Numbered from the stretch's first letter, positions 6,864 through 15,424 are shown. The stretch: DNA of 64,000 bases from Pyrinomonadaceae bacterium (GCA_021228405.1 JAJQRF010000002.1:124001-188000); one strand, 5' to 3'. Made by a program: numbers and translations. The notes: generated by a model not told the origin, from the letters alone.

Positions 6864-9536
6864 ATGTCGAAGGAAATGATTATCAGCGTCAACGGACGCG
6901 AAAAGAAGATCGCCATTCTCGATAACGGTAAAGTAACCGAATTCTACATCGAACGCGGCGAAGAAAACTCCGGCGTGGTCGGCAATATCTATAAAGGTCG
7001 GGTGCAAAGAGTTTTACCCGGAATGCAGTCGGCTTTTGTCGAAATCGGTCTGGAACGCGATGCCTTTTTATATGTTTCCGATTTCTTTGATGAAGAAGAA
7101 GAGATCGAACGCATCGTGATGGAAAAATCGAAAAAAGCGTCGCCCGAAGAACTCAAACGCGAAGCCGACGACCGCATCGAACGTGCGCGGCTCGAACGCG
7201 AAAAACAAATGGAAGCCGTTCAGGAAATTGCCGAACCGCTTGCCGAAACAGCTATTGAAATAATCGACGAAGACGAAGCCGTCGCGGAAGAAGTTCAGCC
7301 GCAAAGCAAGCGGCGCGACCGCCGACGAGGTAAAAAAGGCAAAGAACCTGTCGAAGAAGTTTCGGAAGAAACCGTACCCGAAACGACCGAAGAAGAGAGC
7401 GGCGAAGAACCGTCCGATAAACTCTATATCGAAACTTTTTCGACGGAATTCGATTTTGACGATTCGGGCTTTGAGCGCATCGTTGACGACGAAGAAACGG
7501 GCGAAATGTTCAAAGACGCATATCGCCAGGAATCTATCGTCGATAAAGTCCGCGCGATCGAATTTGATATGGAAACGACCGCCGAAGCCGAAGTCGGCTC
7601 ATTGATCGGCTCGGTCGCCAACGAATCAAACGGTTTCGAGCGCATCGCCGACGAAGACGAAGAAACGCCCGTCGCGGTCGAAGAAGCAAAACCAGCGAAA
7701 GGCAAAAACCGTTCACGCGGCGGAAAATCGAAGAAAAAAGACGGAGCACCGAAAGAGGAAGCCAAAGCCGAAGAAGTTCCCGCACCCGTCGAGGAAGTAA
7801 AAGCGGAAGAAAAACAGGAAGAAGCACCGAAGGGTAAATCTTCCAAAAAATCTTCCAATCGTAAGAAATCGACCGAAACCGCTGAAGAAAAACCTGCGGA
7901 AGTATTCGCGGAAGAGGAAAAACCGGCGGCGAAATCTAAATCGGGCGGAAGCAAACGTTCACGCAGTAAATCGAAAAAATCAGGCAATCCCGAGGTTTTG
8001 GAAGATGCCGAAGCGAGCGTTAAAGAATCGAGCGAAACTTCGGAAATGGCAGTTCGGCGCGGCGGTCGCGGCGGTCGCAATCGGCGCGGCGGTCGCAATC
8101 GGCGGTCGGGCGGCAGAACCGACGAAAATTATGTTTCGTCCGAAGGTGAAGATACGAATTTCGAGGAAGCGGAAATTCCCGAGATCGAATATATCGCGCC
8201 CGAAAAAGAAGTTCCTGCCGAAAAACCGCGCAGCCAGCAAAACAACAGCCGCCGCGATAACCGCGAACATCGCGAAAGCCGTGACAACCGCGACAACCGC
8301 GACAATCGACGTTCGCAACCGACGATCACCGATCTTTTGCGCGAAGGTCAGGAAATTCTCGTTCAGATCGCCAAAGAACCGATCGCCCGCAAAGGCGCGC
8401 GCATTACTTCGCACATCGCCTTGCCGGGAAGATTTTTGGTTTATATGCCGACCATCGAACATCTCGGCGTTTCGCGCAAGATCGAATCGTCGAACGAACG
8501 CGGCAGACTGCGCACTCTGATCCAATCGATCAAACGCGAAGAAGACGTGCCGACGGGCGGATTTATCGTCCGCACTGCCGGAGTCGGAATCTCGGACGAA
8601 GATTTGCGCCAGGACGCGCGTTATCTGGTCAGAACGTGGCAAGACATCAAAAAGGCTTCGGAAAAGAAAAAATCGCCCGCGCTCGTACATCAGGATTTGG
8701 ACATTATCCAAAGAATCTTACGCGATCAGCTTTCGGACGATTTTGCCGCGATCCGCGTCGATTCCGAAGAAGAATATTTGAGAATCGTCGAATTCATCAA
8801 CCGCATTCAGCCGCGAATGGTCAACCGCGTCAAGCTTTACACGCGTGAGCAACCGATTCTCGAAGCCTACGGCGTTCAAGAGGAAATCGAAAAAGCTCTG
8901 AAACCGCGTGTGTGGCTGAAATCGGGCGGTTATCTCGTTCTGAATCAAACCGAAGCGTTGGTCGCCATCGACGTTAACACCGGGAAATTTGTCGGTAAGG
9001 GCAATGCGCGGCTCGAAGATACGATCACGAAAACGAATATGGAAGCGGTTGACGAAATCGCCCGTCAGATTCGTCTGCGCGATCTCGGCGGAATTATCGT
9101 TCTCGATCTGATCGATATGGAAGACAGACGCAATCGCCAGAAGGTTTTACAGGCATTGCAGGAAGCACTTTCAACCGATAAATCGCCGACGAAAGTATTG
9201 TCGTTCAACGATTTCGGATTGATTATTATGACCCGCAAACGCGTCAAGCAATCGCTCGAAAGAACGATGTGTTCGCCGTGTGAATATTGCGAAGGTGCAG
9301 GTTGGGTGAAATCGCCGCAAACGGTTTGCTATGAAATTTTAGAAGAAGCACGCCGTCTGGCAAAATCGCAAGATGACGTTCGCCAAACGACGCTTCGCGT
9401 TCATCCCGAAGTTGCCAATGCTTTGCGGAAAACGGAACGGGCGGTTCTGGAAGAAATCGAAGCTTATCTCGGAAATATTGACATCACCGCCGATAAGCAT
9501 ATTCATCAGGTACAATTCGATTTTGCGTTTATTTAA
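6864..9536 (+). CDS. Ribonuclease E/G family protein with a giant insertion in its S1 domain
   Basis: An 890-residue endoribonuclease for mRNA decay and rRNA/tRNA processing. The S1 RNA-binding domain starts normally (NIYKGRVQRVLPGMQSAFV, FLYVSDF at 68-74) and resumes only at residue 487 (TITDLLREGQEILVQIAKE). Between them lie about 410 low-complexity residues: acidic tracts, Lys-rich stretches, an RG-rich patch (RRGGRGGRNRRGG) and a twice-occurring GFERI motif (202-206, 257-261). The catalytic core follows, with D703 in AIDVNTGK and D751 in DLIDME as Mg-binding acids, then the zinc-link CSPC at 803-806. No long C-terminal tail is present. The start MSKEMI was chosen by family resemblance. 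Confidence 0.93.
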   Translation: MSKEMIISVNGREKKIAILDNGKVTEFYIERGEENSGVVGNIYKGRVQRVLPGMQSAFVEIGLERDAFLYVSDFFDEEEEIERIVMEKSKKASPEELKREADDRIERARLEREKQMEAVQEIAEPLAETAIEIIDEDEAVAEEVQPQSKRRDRRRGKKGKEPVEEVSEETVPETTEEESGEEPSDKLYIETFSTEFDFDDSGFERIVDDEETGEMFKDAYRQESIVDKVRAIEFDMETTAEAEVGSLIGSVANESNGFERIADEDEETPVAVEEAKPAKGKNRSRGGKSKKKDGAPKEEAKAEEVPAPVEEVKAEEKQEEAPKGKSSKKSSNRKKSTETAEEKPAEVFAEEEKPAAKSKSGGSKRSRSKSKKSGNPEVLEDAEASVKESSETSEMAVRRGGRGGRNRRGGRNRRSGGRTDENYVSSEGEDTNFEEAEIPEIEYIAPEKEVPAEKPRSQQNNSRRDNREHRESRDNRDNRDNRRSQPTITDLLREGQEILVQIAKEPIARKGARITSHIALPGRFLVYMPTIEHLGVSRKIESSNERGRLRTLIQSIKREEDVPTGGFIVRTAGVGISDEDLRQDARYLVRTWQDIKKASEKKKSPALVHQDLDIIQRILRDQLSDDFAAIRVDSEEEYLRIVEFINRIQPRMVNRVKLYTREQPILEAYGVQEEIEKALKPRVWLKSGGYLVLNQTEALVAIDVNTGKFVGKGNARLEDTITKTNMEAVDEIARQIRLRDLGGIIVLDLIDMEDRRNRQKVLQALQEALSTDKSPTKVLSFNDFGLIIMTRKRVKQSLERTMCSPCEYCEGAGWVKSPQTVCYEILEEARRLAKSQDDVRQTTLRVHPEVANALRKTERAVLEEIEAYLGNIDITADKHIHQVQFDFAFI

Positions 9537-9556
9537 ATCGGATTGTCAGCAAATAA

Positions 9557-9590
9557 AAAAGAGCCGCGTGAAATTTTACGCGGCTCTTTT
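9557..9590. terminator. Bidirectional terminator between RNase E and cyclophilin genes
   Basis: A perfect 13-bp stem (9557-9569 with 9578-9590, core GAGCCGCGT) has an 8-nt loop and A/T runs on both sides. It lies between convergent genes. Confidence 0.85.
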
Positions 9591-9607
9591 ATTTTAATCG
9601 AAAACTG

Positions 9608-10273
9608 CTACGGTTTCGGCGTTTCGGTCGCCGTTTGACAGGGAAAGATCGACGCTTTTTTCAAACGCACGGGTTTGAGCGGTGCTTCGTCCTTAACTTC
9701 CATTTTATTCATTGCTTCAACAACTTCCATTCCCTTTGTGACGCGTCCGAAAGCGGCGAAAGTCCCGTCGAGATGACTCGCTTCGCTGACCAGAATAAAA
9801 AAGCTCGTCGTCGCACTGTTTGCTTCACTGCCGCGCGCCATCGAAAGAATTCCGCGTTCGTGCTTGATCTGATTCGGTTCGTCGGGAATATTTTTCAAAG
9901 CGCGTTTGAGCCAATCCTGCGTAAACTTTTCACGCGTTCCCAAATTCCCGCCCTGCACGACAAAATCAGGGACGACGCGGCTGAAAGTCGTCGTATCATA
10001 CGCGCCGATCGCAACCAGATTCAAAAAATTTCTGACCGCTTCGGGCGCACTTTCGGGAAACATTTCCATTTCAATGTCGCCCGCTTCGGTTTCAAATTTC
10101 ACGCATTTTGAAGCCATTGTCGCAATGTCGGCTTTATCGAAAGGTTCACCTTTTACTTCCTCGACTTTTTTCGGTTCGGGACGCGCATTTGTTTTTTTGG
10201 CAGGTTTCGTCTGCGAATTTGCGGAAAGAACCAGCACGAGCAAACAAAAGAGCGGTAATATTAATTTTTTCAT
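9608..10273 (-). CDS. Secreted cyclophilin-type peptidyl-prolyl isomerase
   Basis: A 221-residue protein from the ATG at 10273; the frame stays open further upstream, but that extension is basic and overlaps the MocR gene. The chosen start gives a clear signal peptide (KLILPLFCLLVLVLSANSQ) preceded by an AAGAAG ribosome site. The cyclophilin fold is recognisable from 'SAPEAVRNFLNLVAIGAYD', 'FSRVVPDFVVQGGNLG', 'GILSMARGSEANSATTSFFI' and 'LDGTFAAFGRVTKGMEVV'. It accelerates proline isomerisation in exported proteins in the periplasm. It is transcribed downstream of the MocR gene with a 49-bp gap. Confidence 0.93.
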   Translation of the reverse strand: MKKLILPLFCLLVLVLSANSQTKPAKKTNARPEPKKVEEVKGEPFDKADIATMASKCVKFETEAGDIEMEMFPESAPEAVRNFLNLVAIGAYDTTTFSRVVPDFVVQGGNLGTREKFTQDWLKRALKNIPDEPNQIKHERGILSMARGSEANSATTSFFILVSEASHLDGTFAAFGRVTKGMEVVEAMNKMEVKDEAPLKPVRLKKASIFPCQTATETPKP

Positions 10274-10322
10274 CTTCTTAAATTTTCGACGGATTATTTT
10301 AGCTTTAAAGTTCCCGAAATCG

Positions 10323-11807
10323 TCAATCGATTCTCCGTAAAATTTCCGCGAGTTTGGCAATCGCCTCTTTGATTTGAAGTTCATCGAAGGCTGTATAGCC
10401 GAAAATAAAACCCTTGCGCGGCGGCTTGCCTGAATAATAAGACGAAACTGCCGAAAGTTTGATGTTTTTTTTTGACGCTTCGGCGGCGATTTTTTCCTCA
10501 TTCAAATCGTGCCTCAACCAACCGATCAAGTGCATTCCGGCTTCGGATTTTTCGATCTCGATAAAATCTGCCAGCTTATTTTTCACTTCCCTCACCAGAA
10601 TTTCCTGCCGTTCTTCGTAAAGCCGGCGCATTCGGCGAACGTGCCGCGCAAAATGTCCTTCGGAGATAAATTCGGCAAGAATCGCCTGATTTACAACCGA
10701 TGAATGAGCGTCGTTAAATGCCCGCGCAACCGTGAAAACGTCGACCAAGTCGGGCGGCACGACCAGACAGCCGATTCGCAACGCGGGAAAGATCGTCTTG
10801 CTGAAAGTTCCGATGTAAATGACGCGCCCTGCGCTGTCCAAGCCCTGCAAAGATGCGAGCGGACGACCCGCATAACGGTATTCGCTGTTGTAATCGTCTT
10901 CGATGATCCAGGCGTTTTGCTTGCGCGCCCATTCGATCAACTCCAAACGGCGCGCCAGCGTCATCGTATGCCCAAGCGGATATTGATGCGACGGCGTGAC
11001 GTAAACGAGTTTCGCTTTTTCGTCTGTTCTCGGCGCATTTGCGAGATTGAAACCTTCTTTATCGACAGCAACGGAAAAATCTTTCGCACCGGTCGCCGAA
11101 AATGAATTCCACGCTTCCCGGTAACAAGGTTCTTCGATCAAAAACGTGTCTTTTTCCGATAAAAATATCCGTGCCGTCAGATCCAAAGCCTGTTGTGCGC
11201 CCGAAGTGATAATGACTTGTTCAGCCGTGCAATTTACGCCGCGAGCCGACTTGAGATGCGCGGCGACAGCCTCGCGGAGTTTGTAAAAACCTTGCGGATC
11301 GCCGTAACCGAGCATTGAACGCGGCGGATTTTTGTAAAACTTTGCGGCGATCCGTGACCAAATCCCGAAAGGAAATTCGTCTATCGCCGTCAAACCGTTC
11401 TGAAAAGGCTGAAATTTTGTTTCAAACTGCACCCGCGTGCTTTCCAAATCTCCCATTAAAAGTTTTTCGCCGAAAGGTGATAAATTGAGCGGCGAGCTTT
11501 GTCTTTTTTCGATATTTTTCGGCTTTGACGTTTGGAGCAGATCGTCGGGCAATTTTGAAGCAACGAAAGTTCCCGCACCGATCTTGCCTTCGAGATAACC
11601 TTCGGCAAAAAGTTGTTCGTAAGCATTAACGACCGTAATGCGCGAAACGCCAAGCTGATCGGCTAAAACACGAGTCGGAGGCAGACGTGTTTTTGCGGCG
11701 AGTTCGCCTTGCAGAATCGATGTGCGAATAGAGTTGTAAACTTGTCTGTATAAAGGCATTGCCGTGTGTTTATCGCTCAAAACGATAAAAGGAATCTGTT
11801 TTTTCAT
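10323..11807 (-). CDS. MocR-type regulator (GntR helix-turn-helix plus aminotransferase domain)
   Basis: A 494-residue fusion. Residues about 14-85 form a GntR winged helix (PLYRQVYNSIRTSILQG, then LPPTRVLADQLGVSRITVV). The rest is a fold-type I aminotransferase domain that binds PLP, with the pyridine-contacting IIEDDYNSEYRY and the Schiff-base lysine K337 in GTFSKTIFP. MocR proteins sense PLP or PLP adducts and usually control a divergent gene. Here a six-gene cluster diverges 90 bp away, and a candidate operator lies in the gap. The nearby flavin reductase and PNPOx-like genes would fit a cofactor or redox theme, but the effector is not predictable from sequence. Confidence 0.93.
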   Translation of the reverse strand: MKKQIPFIVLSDKHTAMPLYRQVYNSIRTSILQGELAAKTRLPPTRVLADQLGVSRITVVNAYEQLFAEGYLEGKIGAGTFVASKLPDDLLQTSKPKNIEKRQSSPLNLSPFGEKLLMGDLESTRVQFETKFQPFQNGLTAIDEFPFGIWSRIAAKFYKNPPRSMLGYGDPQGFYKLREAVAAHLKSARGVNCTAEQVIITSGAQQALDLTARIFLSEKDTFLIEEPCYREAWNSFSATGAKDFSVAVDKEGFNLANAPRTDEKAKLVYVTPSHQYPLGHTMTLARRLELIEWARKQNAWIIEDDYNSEYRYAGRPLASLQGLDSAGRVIYIGTFSKTIFPALRIGCLVVPPDLVDVFTVARAFNDAHSSVVNQAILAEFISEGHFARHVRRMRRLYEERQEILVREVKNKLADFIEIEKSEAGMHLIGWLRHDLNEEKIAAEASKKNIKLSAVSSYYSGKPPRKGFIFGYTAFDELQIKEAIAKLAEILRRID

Positions 11808-11834
11808 TTATAAATTGGCTATATTGAAACTTGT

Positions 11835-11864
11835 ATAATTGGATATTTTAATAGTTCCAATTAT
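11835..11864. promoter_or_regulatory. Candidate MocR operator (9-bp inverted repeat)
   Basis: ATAATTGGA at 11835-11843 and its perfect reverse complement TCCAATTAT at 11856-11864 are centred 21 bp apart, two helical turns. They lie between the divergent MocR gene and the flavin reductase gene. This spacing puts both half-sites on one DNA face, as a dimeric regulator needs. Confidence 0.55.
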
Positions 11865-11897
11865 GAAATAATATAATTTAGAAAGTATATTTGAAAA

Positions 11898-12401
11898 ATG
11901 CGAAAACTAATTATTCTGGGAAGCTCGCGAAAAAACGGTGATACACGAAAAACGGTTGACGAAATAATCAAACTTTCGAGCTGGGATTTGATCGATTTGA
12001 CCGATTACAACATCGGTTATTACGATTACGAACACAAAAATCTGAACGACGATTATCTGCCTTTGATGCGGAAAATCATTGCTGAATATGACGTTTTGAT
12101 ATTTGCTACGCCCGTTTATTGGTATTCGATGAGCGGAATTATGAAAGTCTTTTTTGACCGCATCACCGATCTTTTGGATGAAGAAAAAGACCTCGGCAGA
12201 AAGCTTCGCGGTAAAAGTATGGCGGCAGTGAGCTGTTCGGTCGGCGATAATCTGGGCGAAAATTTCTGGCTTCCTTTTCGGGAAACGGCGAAATATTTGG
12301 GAATGAATTATCTCGGCAACACGCACACTATTGCAGAAAAAGATGAGTCGGAAAACCTGCAAAATTTCGTCAGAAAGATAGAAGAATATAAAAATTTATG
12401 A
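11898..12401 (+). CDS. NADPH-dependent FMN reductase / flavodoxin-fold oxidoreductase
   Basis: A 167-residue flavodoxin-like protein. The phosphate-binding loop of FMN is ILGSSRKNGDTRKTV near residues 6-20, and 'ATPVYWYSMSGIMKVFFDRI' is the typical second flavin-contact stretch of the family. It likely reduces flavin or quinone with NAD(P)H in the cytoplasm. It is the first gene of the cluster divergent from MocR; its stop overlaps the next start by 4 bp (ATGA), implying translational coupling. Confidence 0.88.
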   Translation: MRKLIILGSSRKNGDTRKTVDEIIKLSSWDLIDLTDYNIGYYDYEHKNLNDDYLPLMRKIIAEYDVLIFATPVYWYSMSGIMKVFFDRITDLLDEEKDLGRKLRGKSMAAVSCSVGDNLGENFWLPFRETAKYLGMNYLGNTHTIAEKDESENLQNFVRKIEEYKNL

Positions 12402-12919
12402 AAAGATCAGATATTAAAGAATTACCCGAATATTTCGACCGATACATTAATCTGGTTGACGACATCGAACTTCCCGACGCTTTCGACAAAAGTTTGCAAC
12501 AGATCGATGATTTAGATGTTGAAAAACTGAATCGGATCGGTTTGAAAGTTTATGAAGACGGCAAATGGTCGGTGAATAAAATTATCCAGCATATCACCGA
12601 TTGGGAACGCATTTTTTGCTACCGAACGGTTCTTTTCGCACGCTGCGAAGGTTCGATTCCCGAAGGTCACGAAGAAAATATTATGGCGGCAAATTCAAAT
12701 GCCGACGAGCTTCCGATTGAACAATTGGTTGCTGAACTTCGCGCCGTTCGCGTGGCGACAAAAGCTATGTTCGACAGCTTTGATCGGAAAATCCTGGAAA
12801 CAAACTGCAAATTTTATAATTACGAAATGTCCATTTTGGCGATGGGTTTCAATACTGTCGGGCATCATCTTCACCATTTCAAAGTGATCGAAGAAAGATA
12901 TTTTCCGCTCGATAAATAA
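12398..12919 (+). CDS. DinB-like protein
   Basis: A 173-residue four-helix-bundle protein of the DinB/YfiT superfamily. The metal-site histidines are visible at the usual places: 'WSVNKIIQHITDWERIF' and 'GHHLHHFKVIEERYF'. Members are often thiol-dependent transferases (bacillithiol or mycothiol) or of unknown role. It overlaps the flavin reductase gene by 4 bp and abuts the next gene (stop then ATG without a gap). A second, more distant DinB protein is three genes downstream. Confidence 0.85.
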   Translation: MKRSDIKELPEYFDRYINLVDDIELPDAFDKSLQQIDDLDVEKLNRIGLKVYEDGKWSVNKIIQHITDWERIFCYRTVLFARCEGSIPEGHEENIMAANSNADELPIEQLVAELRAVRVATKAMFDSFDRKILETNCKFYNYEMSILAMGFNTVGHHLHHFKVIEERYFPLDK

Positions 12920-13339
12920 ATGATAAAAATTGCTGAAACGGAAGAAGAAATTCGCAAATGTTTTCCTGTTATGGCAGAACTGCGTCCGCATTTTACCGAT
13001 GAAAACGAATTTGTCGAACAAGTAAAACGGCAAACTCAAAATCACGATTTCAGATTGTTTTTTCTTGATGATAACGGCATAAAAACGGTCGGCGGAATCC
13101 GTGTCGGCGAATGGTTAGCTCGTGGAAAATATCTGGAAATCGAAGACCTGGTAACAACTGCCGAGGCGCGTTCAAAAAATTACGGCGAACAGCTTTTCGA
13201 TTGGATCGAAACTTATGCACGACAGGAAAATTGCACGGAAATCAAACTCGTTTCCGCCGTAACGCGTTATGGTGCGCACAAATTTTATCTAAATAAGAAA
13301 ATGATTCTCGACGCGCATTTTTTCTCAAAACAACTGTAA
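12920..13339 (+). CDS. GNAT family N-acetyltransferase
   Basis: A 139-residue acetyl-CoA-dependent acyltransferase. Motif A is recognisable as 'LEIEDLVTTAEARSKNYGEQLFDWI', with a partly degenerate acetyl-CoA pyrophosphate loop (RSKNYG instead of RGxGxG). The C-terminus 'GAHKFYLNKKM' matches the usual 'AhrfYek.Gf' strand. The substrate is unknown. It starts directly at the stop of the DinB gene and is clearly co-transcribed. Confidence 0.85.
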   Translation: MIKIAETEEEIRKCFPVMAELRPHFTDENEFVEQVKRQTQNHDFRLFFLDDNGIKTVGGIRVGEWLARGKYLEIEDLVTTAEARSKNYGEQLFDWIETYARQENCTEIKLVSAVTRYGAHKFYLNKKMILDAHFFSKQL

Positions 13340-13342
13340 ATT

Positions 13343-13696
13343 ATGAATGAAAACCAACTTGTAAAAACCGACGAGCTCGAATGGAAGCCTTTGAACGAAG
13401 AAGGAATTTCAGGCATTTACGTAAAATCGTTGCTGTTTGATGCGGAAACGAAGCGTTCGCCGACGATTCTTTTGAAATTTGAAGCCGGAGCGCGTTATCC
13501 TTTGCATAATCACCCGGCGGGCGAGGAGATTTTTGTGCTTGAAGGTGATATTCATCTCGGCAAAGATCATTTATTTGCAGGCGATTATCTGTTTACCGCG
13601 CCGAATAAGTTACACGCGGTTCGCACCGATAACGGATGCGTCTTGCTGTTGAAAGCGGCGCAGGAAGTCGAAATCATCGAAAAAAGAAAAGGGTAA
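13343..13696 (+). CDS. Cupin domain protein (ChrR-like)
   Basis: A 117-residue single-domain cupin. The first metal motif is 'YPLHNHPAGEEIFVLEG' (two His and a Glu) and the second is 'YLFTAPNKLHAVRTDNG' (one His). That gives a typical 3-His/1-Glu metal site. It resembles the cupin half of ChrR-type anti-sigma factors, but there is no zinc-binding N-terminal domain. It lies 3 bp after the GNAT gene. Confidence 0.85.
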   Translation: MNENQLVKTDELEWKPLNEEGISGIYVKSLLFDAETKRSPTILLKFEAGARYPLHNHPAGEEIFVLEGDIHLGKDHLFAGDYLFTAPNKLHAVRTDNGCVLLLKAAQEVEIIEKRKG

Positions 13697-13708
13697 TTAC
13701 AATAAAAT

Positions 13709-14212
13709 ATGAGCTTAAAACAGTTGATTACGAGCAATGTCGATTTTAACGAATGGGCAAATCAATTATATCTTGAATGGCTTTCGACGAAATCAGACGA
13801 AGCACTATTTCAAGAAATCCCGTCAAGTTGTTCCAGCATTATCAAAACACTAAAACATATTTGGGAAGCACAGGAGTTTTGGTATGGAATAATTGCCGAA
13901 ACCGACGATTTCGTAAAAGTTCGGGAGATTGACGACTTAAATAAAGACTGGATTTTTGAAGGTTTACGGAAAAACTCTAAAAATTTAACGGAATATGTCC
14001 ATACACTTTCCGAAGTCGATTTGTCGAAAACCGTAAAGGTCGAAAACGCCTGGCTTAAATGCGACTTTCCAAAATACGAATACATCCAGCATCTAGTTGT
14101 TCACGCCGCCTACCACCGCGGGCAAATCGTAACCATCGGACGCAGTGTCGGCATCACCGACGCGCCGATGGCTGATTTTAATTTTTGGAATATCGTGAAA
14201 GATGAAATGTAA
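13709..14212 (+). CDS. DinB family protein
   Basis: A 167-residue DinB-superfamily four-helix protein. Metal-site histidines appear in 'IIKTLKHIWEAQEFWYG' and 'IQHLVVHAAYHRGQIVTIGR', the latter being the classical C-terminal signature (HxxYHRGQ). It is only distantly similar to the DinB protein at 12398 and therefore not a recent duplicate. Gap to the cupin gene is 12 bp. Confidence 0.88.
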   Translation: MSLKQLITSNVDFNEWANQLYLEWLSTKSDEALFQEIPSSCSSIIKTLKHIWEAQEFWYGIIAETDDFVKVREIDDLNKDWIFEGLRKNSKNLTEYVHTLSEVDLSKTVKVENAWLKCDFPKYEYIQHLVVHAAYHRGQIVTIGRSVGITDAPMADFNFWNIVKDEM

Positions 14213-14285
14213 AAAAACGAAAAATCTCACATTAATTAAAGTAAACGAGATTGCTAAGAAAATTTGACTGATCGCTCAAAATAAT

Positions 14286-14939
14286 ATGACGAATGAAATT
14301 AAACAAACCGTGCGCACCAAACTGAAACGCTTGCCGAAACGCGGGCATTTCGACCGTGAAACCATTTATAAAATTCTGGACGAAGCATTTGTCTGCCACG
14401 TCGGATTTACGGTCGAAGATCAGCCGTTCGTGATTCCGACGGCTTATGGACGAAAAGACGATGTGCTTTACATTCACGGTTCGGCGGCAAGCCGGATGAT
14501 GAAAAATCTGGCAGGCGGAATTGATGTTTGCGTGACCGTAACCTTACTGGACGGTTTAGTTTTGGCGCGTTCGGCGTTTCATCATTCGGTAAATTACCGC
14601 TCGGTCGTGATTTTCGGAAAAGCGGAATTGATCAGCGAAGAAAGCGAAAAATTTGAGGCTTTGCGGATTTTCACCGAACATATCATCCCGAATCGTTGGG
14701 ATGACATCCGTGAACCGAACTCGAAAGAATTAAAAGGCACGACCGTGTTGCGTCTGCCGATCACCGAAGCCTCCGCGAAGATGCGTGCCGGAAACCCGGT
14801 CGATGATGAAGAAGATATGTCTTTGAACGTTTGGGCAGGTGTGATTCCGGTCAGATTAACGGCGGAAAACCCGATCAATGACGACCAGTTGCCGAGCAAC
14901 ATCGAAGTTCCCGATTATGTCAGAAAATATCAACGATAA
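14286..14939 (+). CDS. Pyridoxamine 5'-phosphate oxidase-like flavin-binding protein
   Basis: A 217-residue split-barrel flavoprotein. 'AFVCHVGFTVEDQPFVIPTAYGRKDDVLYIHGSAASRMMKNL' covers the FMN-binding strands of the PNPOx-like (nitroimidazole-resistance/NimA-like) family; 'VTLLDGLVLARSAFHHSVNYRSVVIFG' continues it. True PNPOx makes PLP; this branch usually does not, so its reaction is open. It is the last gene of the MocR-divergent cluster, 73 bp after DinB. A PLP-binding regulator next to a PNPOx fold is suggestive only. Confidence 0.88.
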   Translation: MTNEIKQTVRTKLKRLPKRGHFDRETIYKILDEAFVCHVGFTVEDQPFVIPTAYGRKDDVLYIHGSAASRMMKNLAGGIDVCVTVTLLDGLVLARSAFHHSVNYRSVVIFGKAELISEESEKFEALRIFTEHIIPNRWDDIREPNSKELKGTTVLRLPITEASAKMRAGNPVDDEEDMSLNVWAGVIPVRLTAENPINDDQLPSNIEVPDYVRKYQR

Positions 14940-14969
14940 TCGAATGAACTTGCTCCATCTTCACCCGTA

Positions 14970-14986
14970 AATTGGTCAAACCAATT
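14970..14986. promoter_or_regulatory. Palindromic operator AATTGGT-CAA-ACCAATT
   Basis: Perfect 7-bp arms with a 3-bp centre. It matches the TGGTNNNACCA form typical of FadR-subfamily GntR operators. A longer version lies at 31325-31353 upstream of the glycan operon. The core plus flank AACCAATTAT is shared. Confidence 0.55.
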
Positions 14987-15200
14987 ATCTTCTGCACTGA
15001 ACTTGAAAGTTGTCTATTGTTTTATTTTTAGAAATACATTTTCAAACTTCGCAATAATCTCCGCAAATATCTGTTATGCAAAATTTGATTTACATAACAA
15101 AATCTTTAGATAGCGTCTGGTTTTCAGCAAATTTCGAGAGCAATTTATAATTTTTACAATTTAATACCAAAAATATCTTGACAATTTCCGATTTTCATAC

Positions 15201-15228
15201 TAACTTTTGTTAGGTCATACAACAAAGT
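15201..15228. promoter_or_regulatory. 28-bp element shared with the glycan operon (copy 1)
   Basis: It begins TAACTTTTGT, has GGTC in the middle and ends AACAAAGT. It is 24 of 28 identical to 31173-31200. The outer parts form an imperfect inverted repeat (ACTTTTGT against ACAAAGT). The element starts on the presumed -10 hexamer, so a repressor bound there would block transcription. Confidence 0.55.
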
Positions 15229-15328
15229 GTCAATTATTGTATAAAATATCAAAATAATCATTTATAACGTTTCGTTTTTACGGATTTATTTATTTCTTAA
15301 AAGAGTAGATTTCAGTTTTCTATCTATC

Positions 15329-15424
15329 AGTCGAAAATACTTTGATAGCACTAACTAATGCTTATCAGTTATTTACCACTCCAAAGTGTATTTCGATGAT
15401 GGAGAGCTTTAGATACTTTCGACT
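15329..15424 (+). ncRNA. Possible structured 5' leader (three-way junction)
   Basis: Three nested helices can be drawn by eye. P1 is AGTCGAAA (15329-15336) with TTTCGACT (15417-15424). P2 is GATAGCA (15344-15350) with TGCTTATC (15359-15366), one bulge. P3 is CTCCA (15379-15383) with TGGAG (15400-15404). It lies just before the ribosome site of the TonB receptor gene. It matches no riboswitch class I know. Confidence 0.25.

Noticed and set aside
7424-8098. Ser-rich open frame (224 codons) antisense within the RNase E gene
   Set aside because: It mirrors the acidic low-complexity insertion (GAA codons read as TTC); no start signal, no domain.
10274-10501. N-terminal extension of the cyclophilin gene
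   Set aside because: The extension is basic, overlaps the MocR coding sequence, and would bury the signal peptide; ATG 10273 with AAGAAG upstream is preferred.
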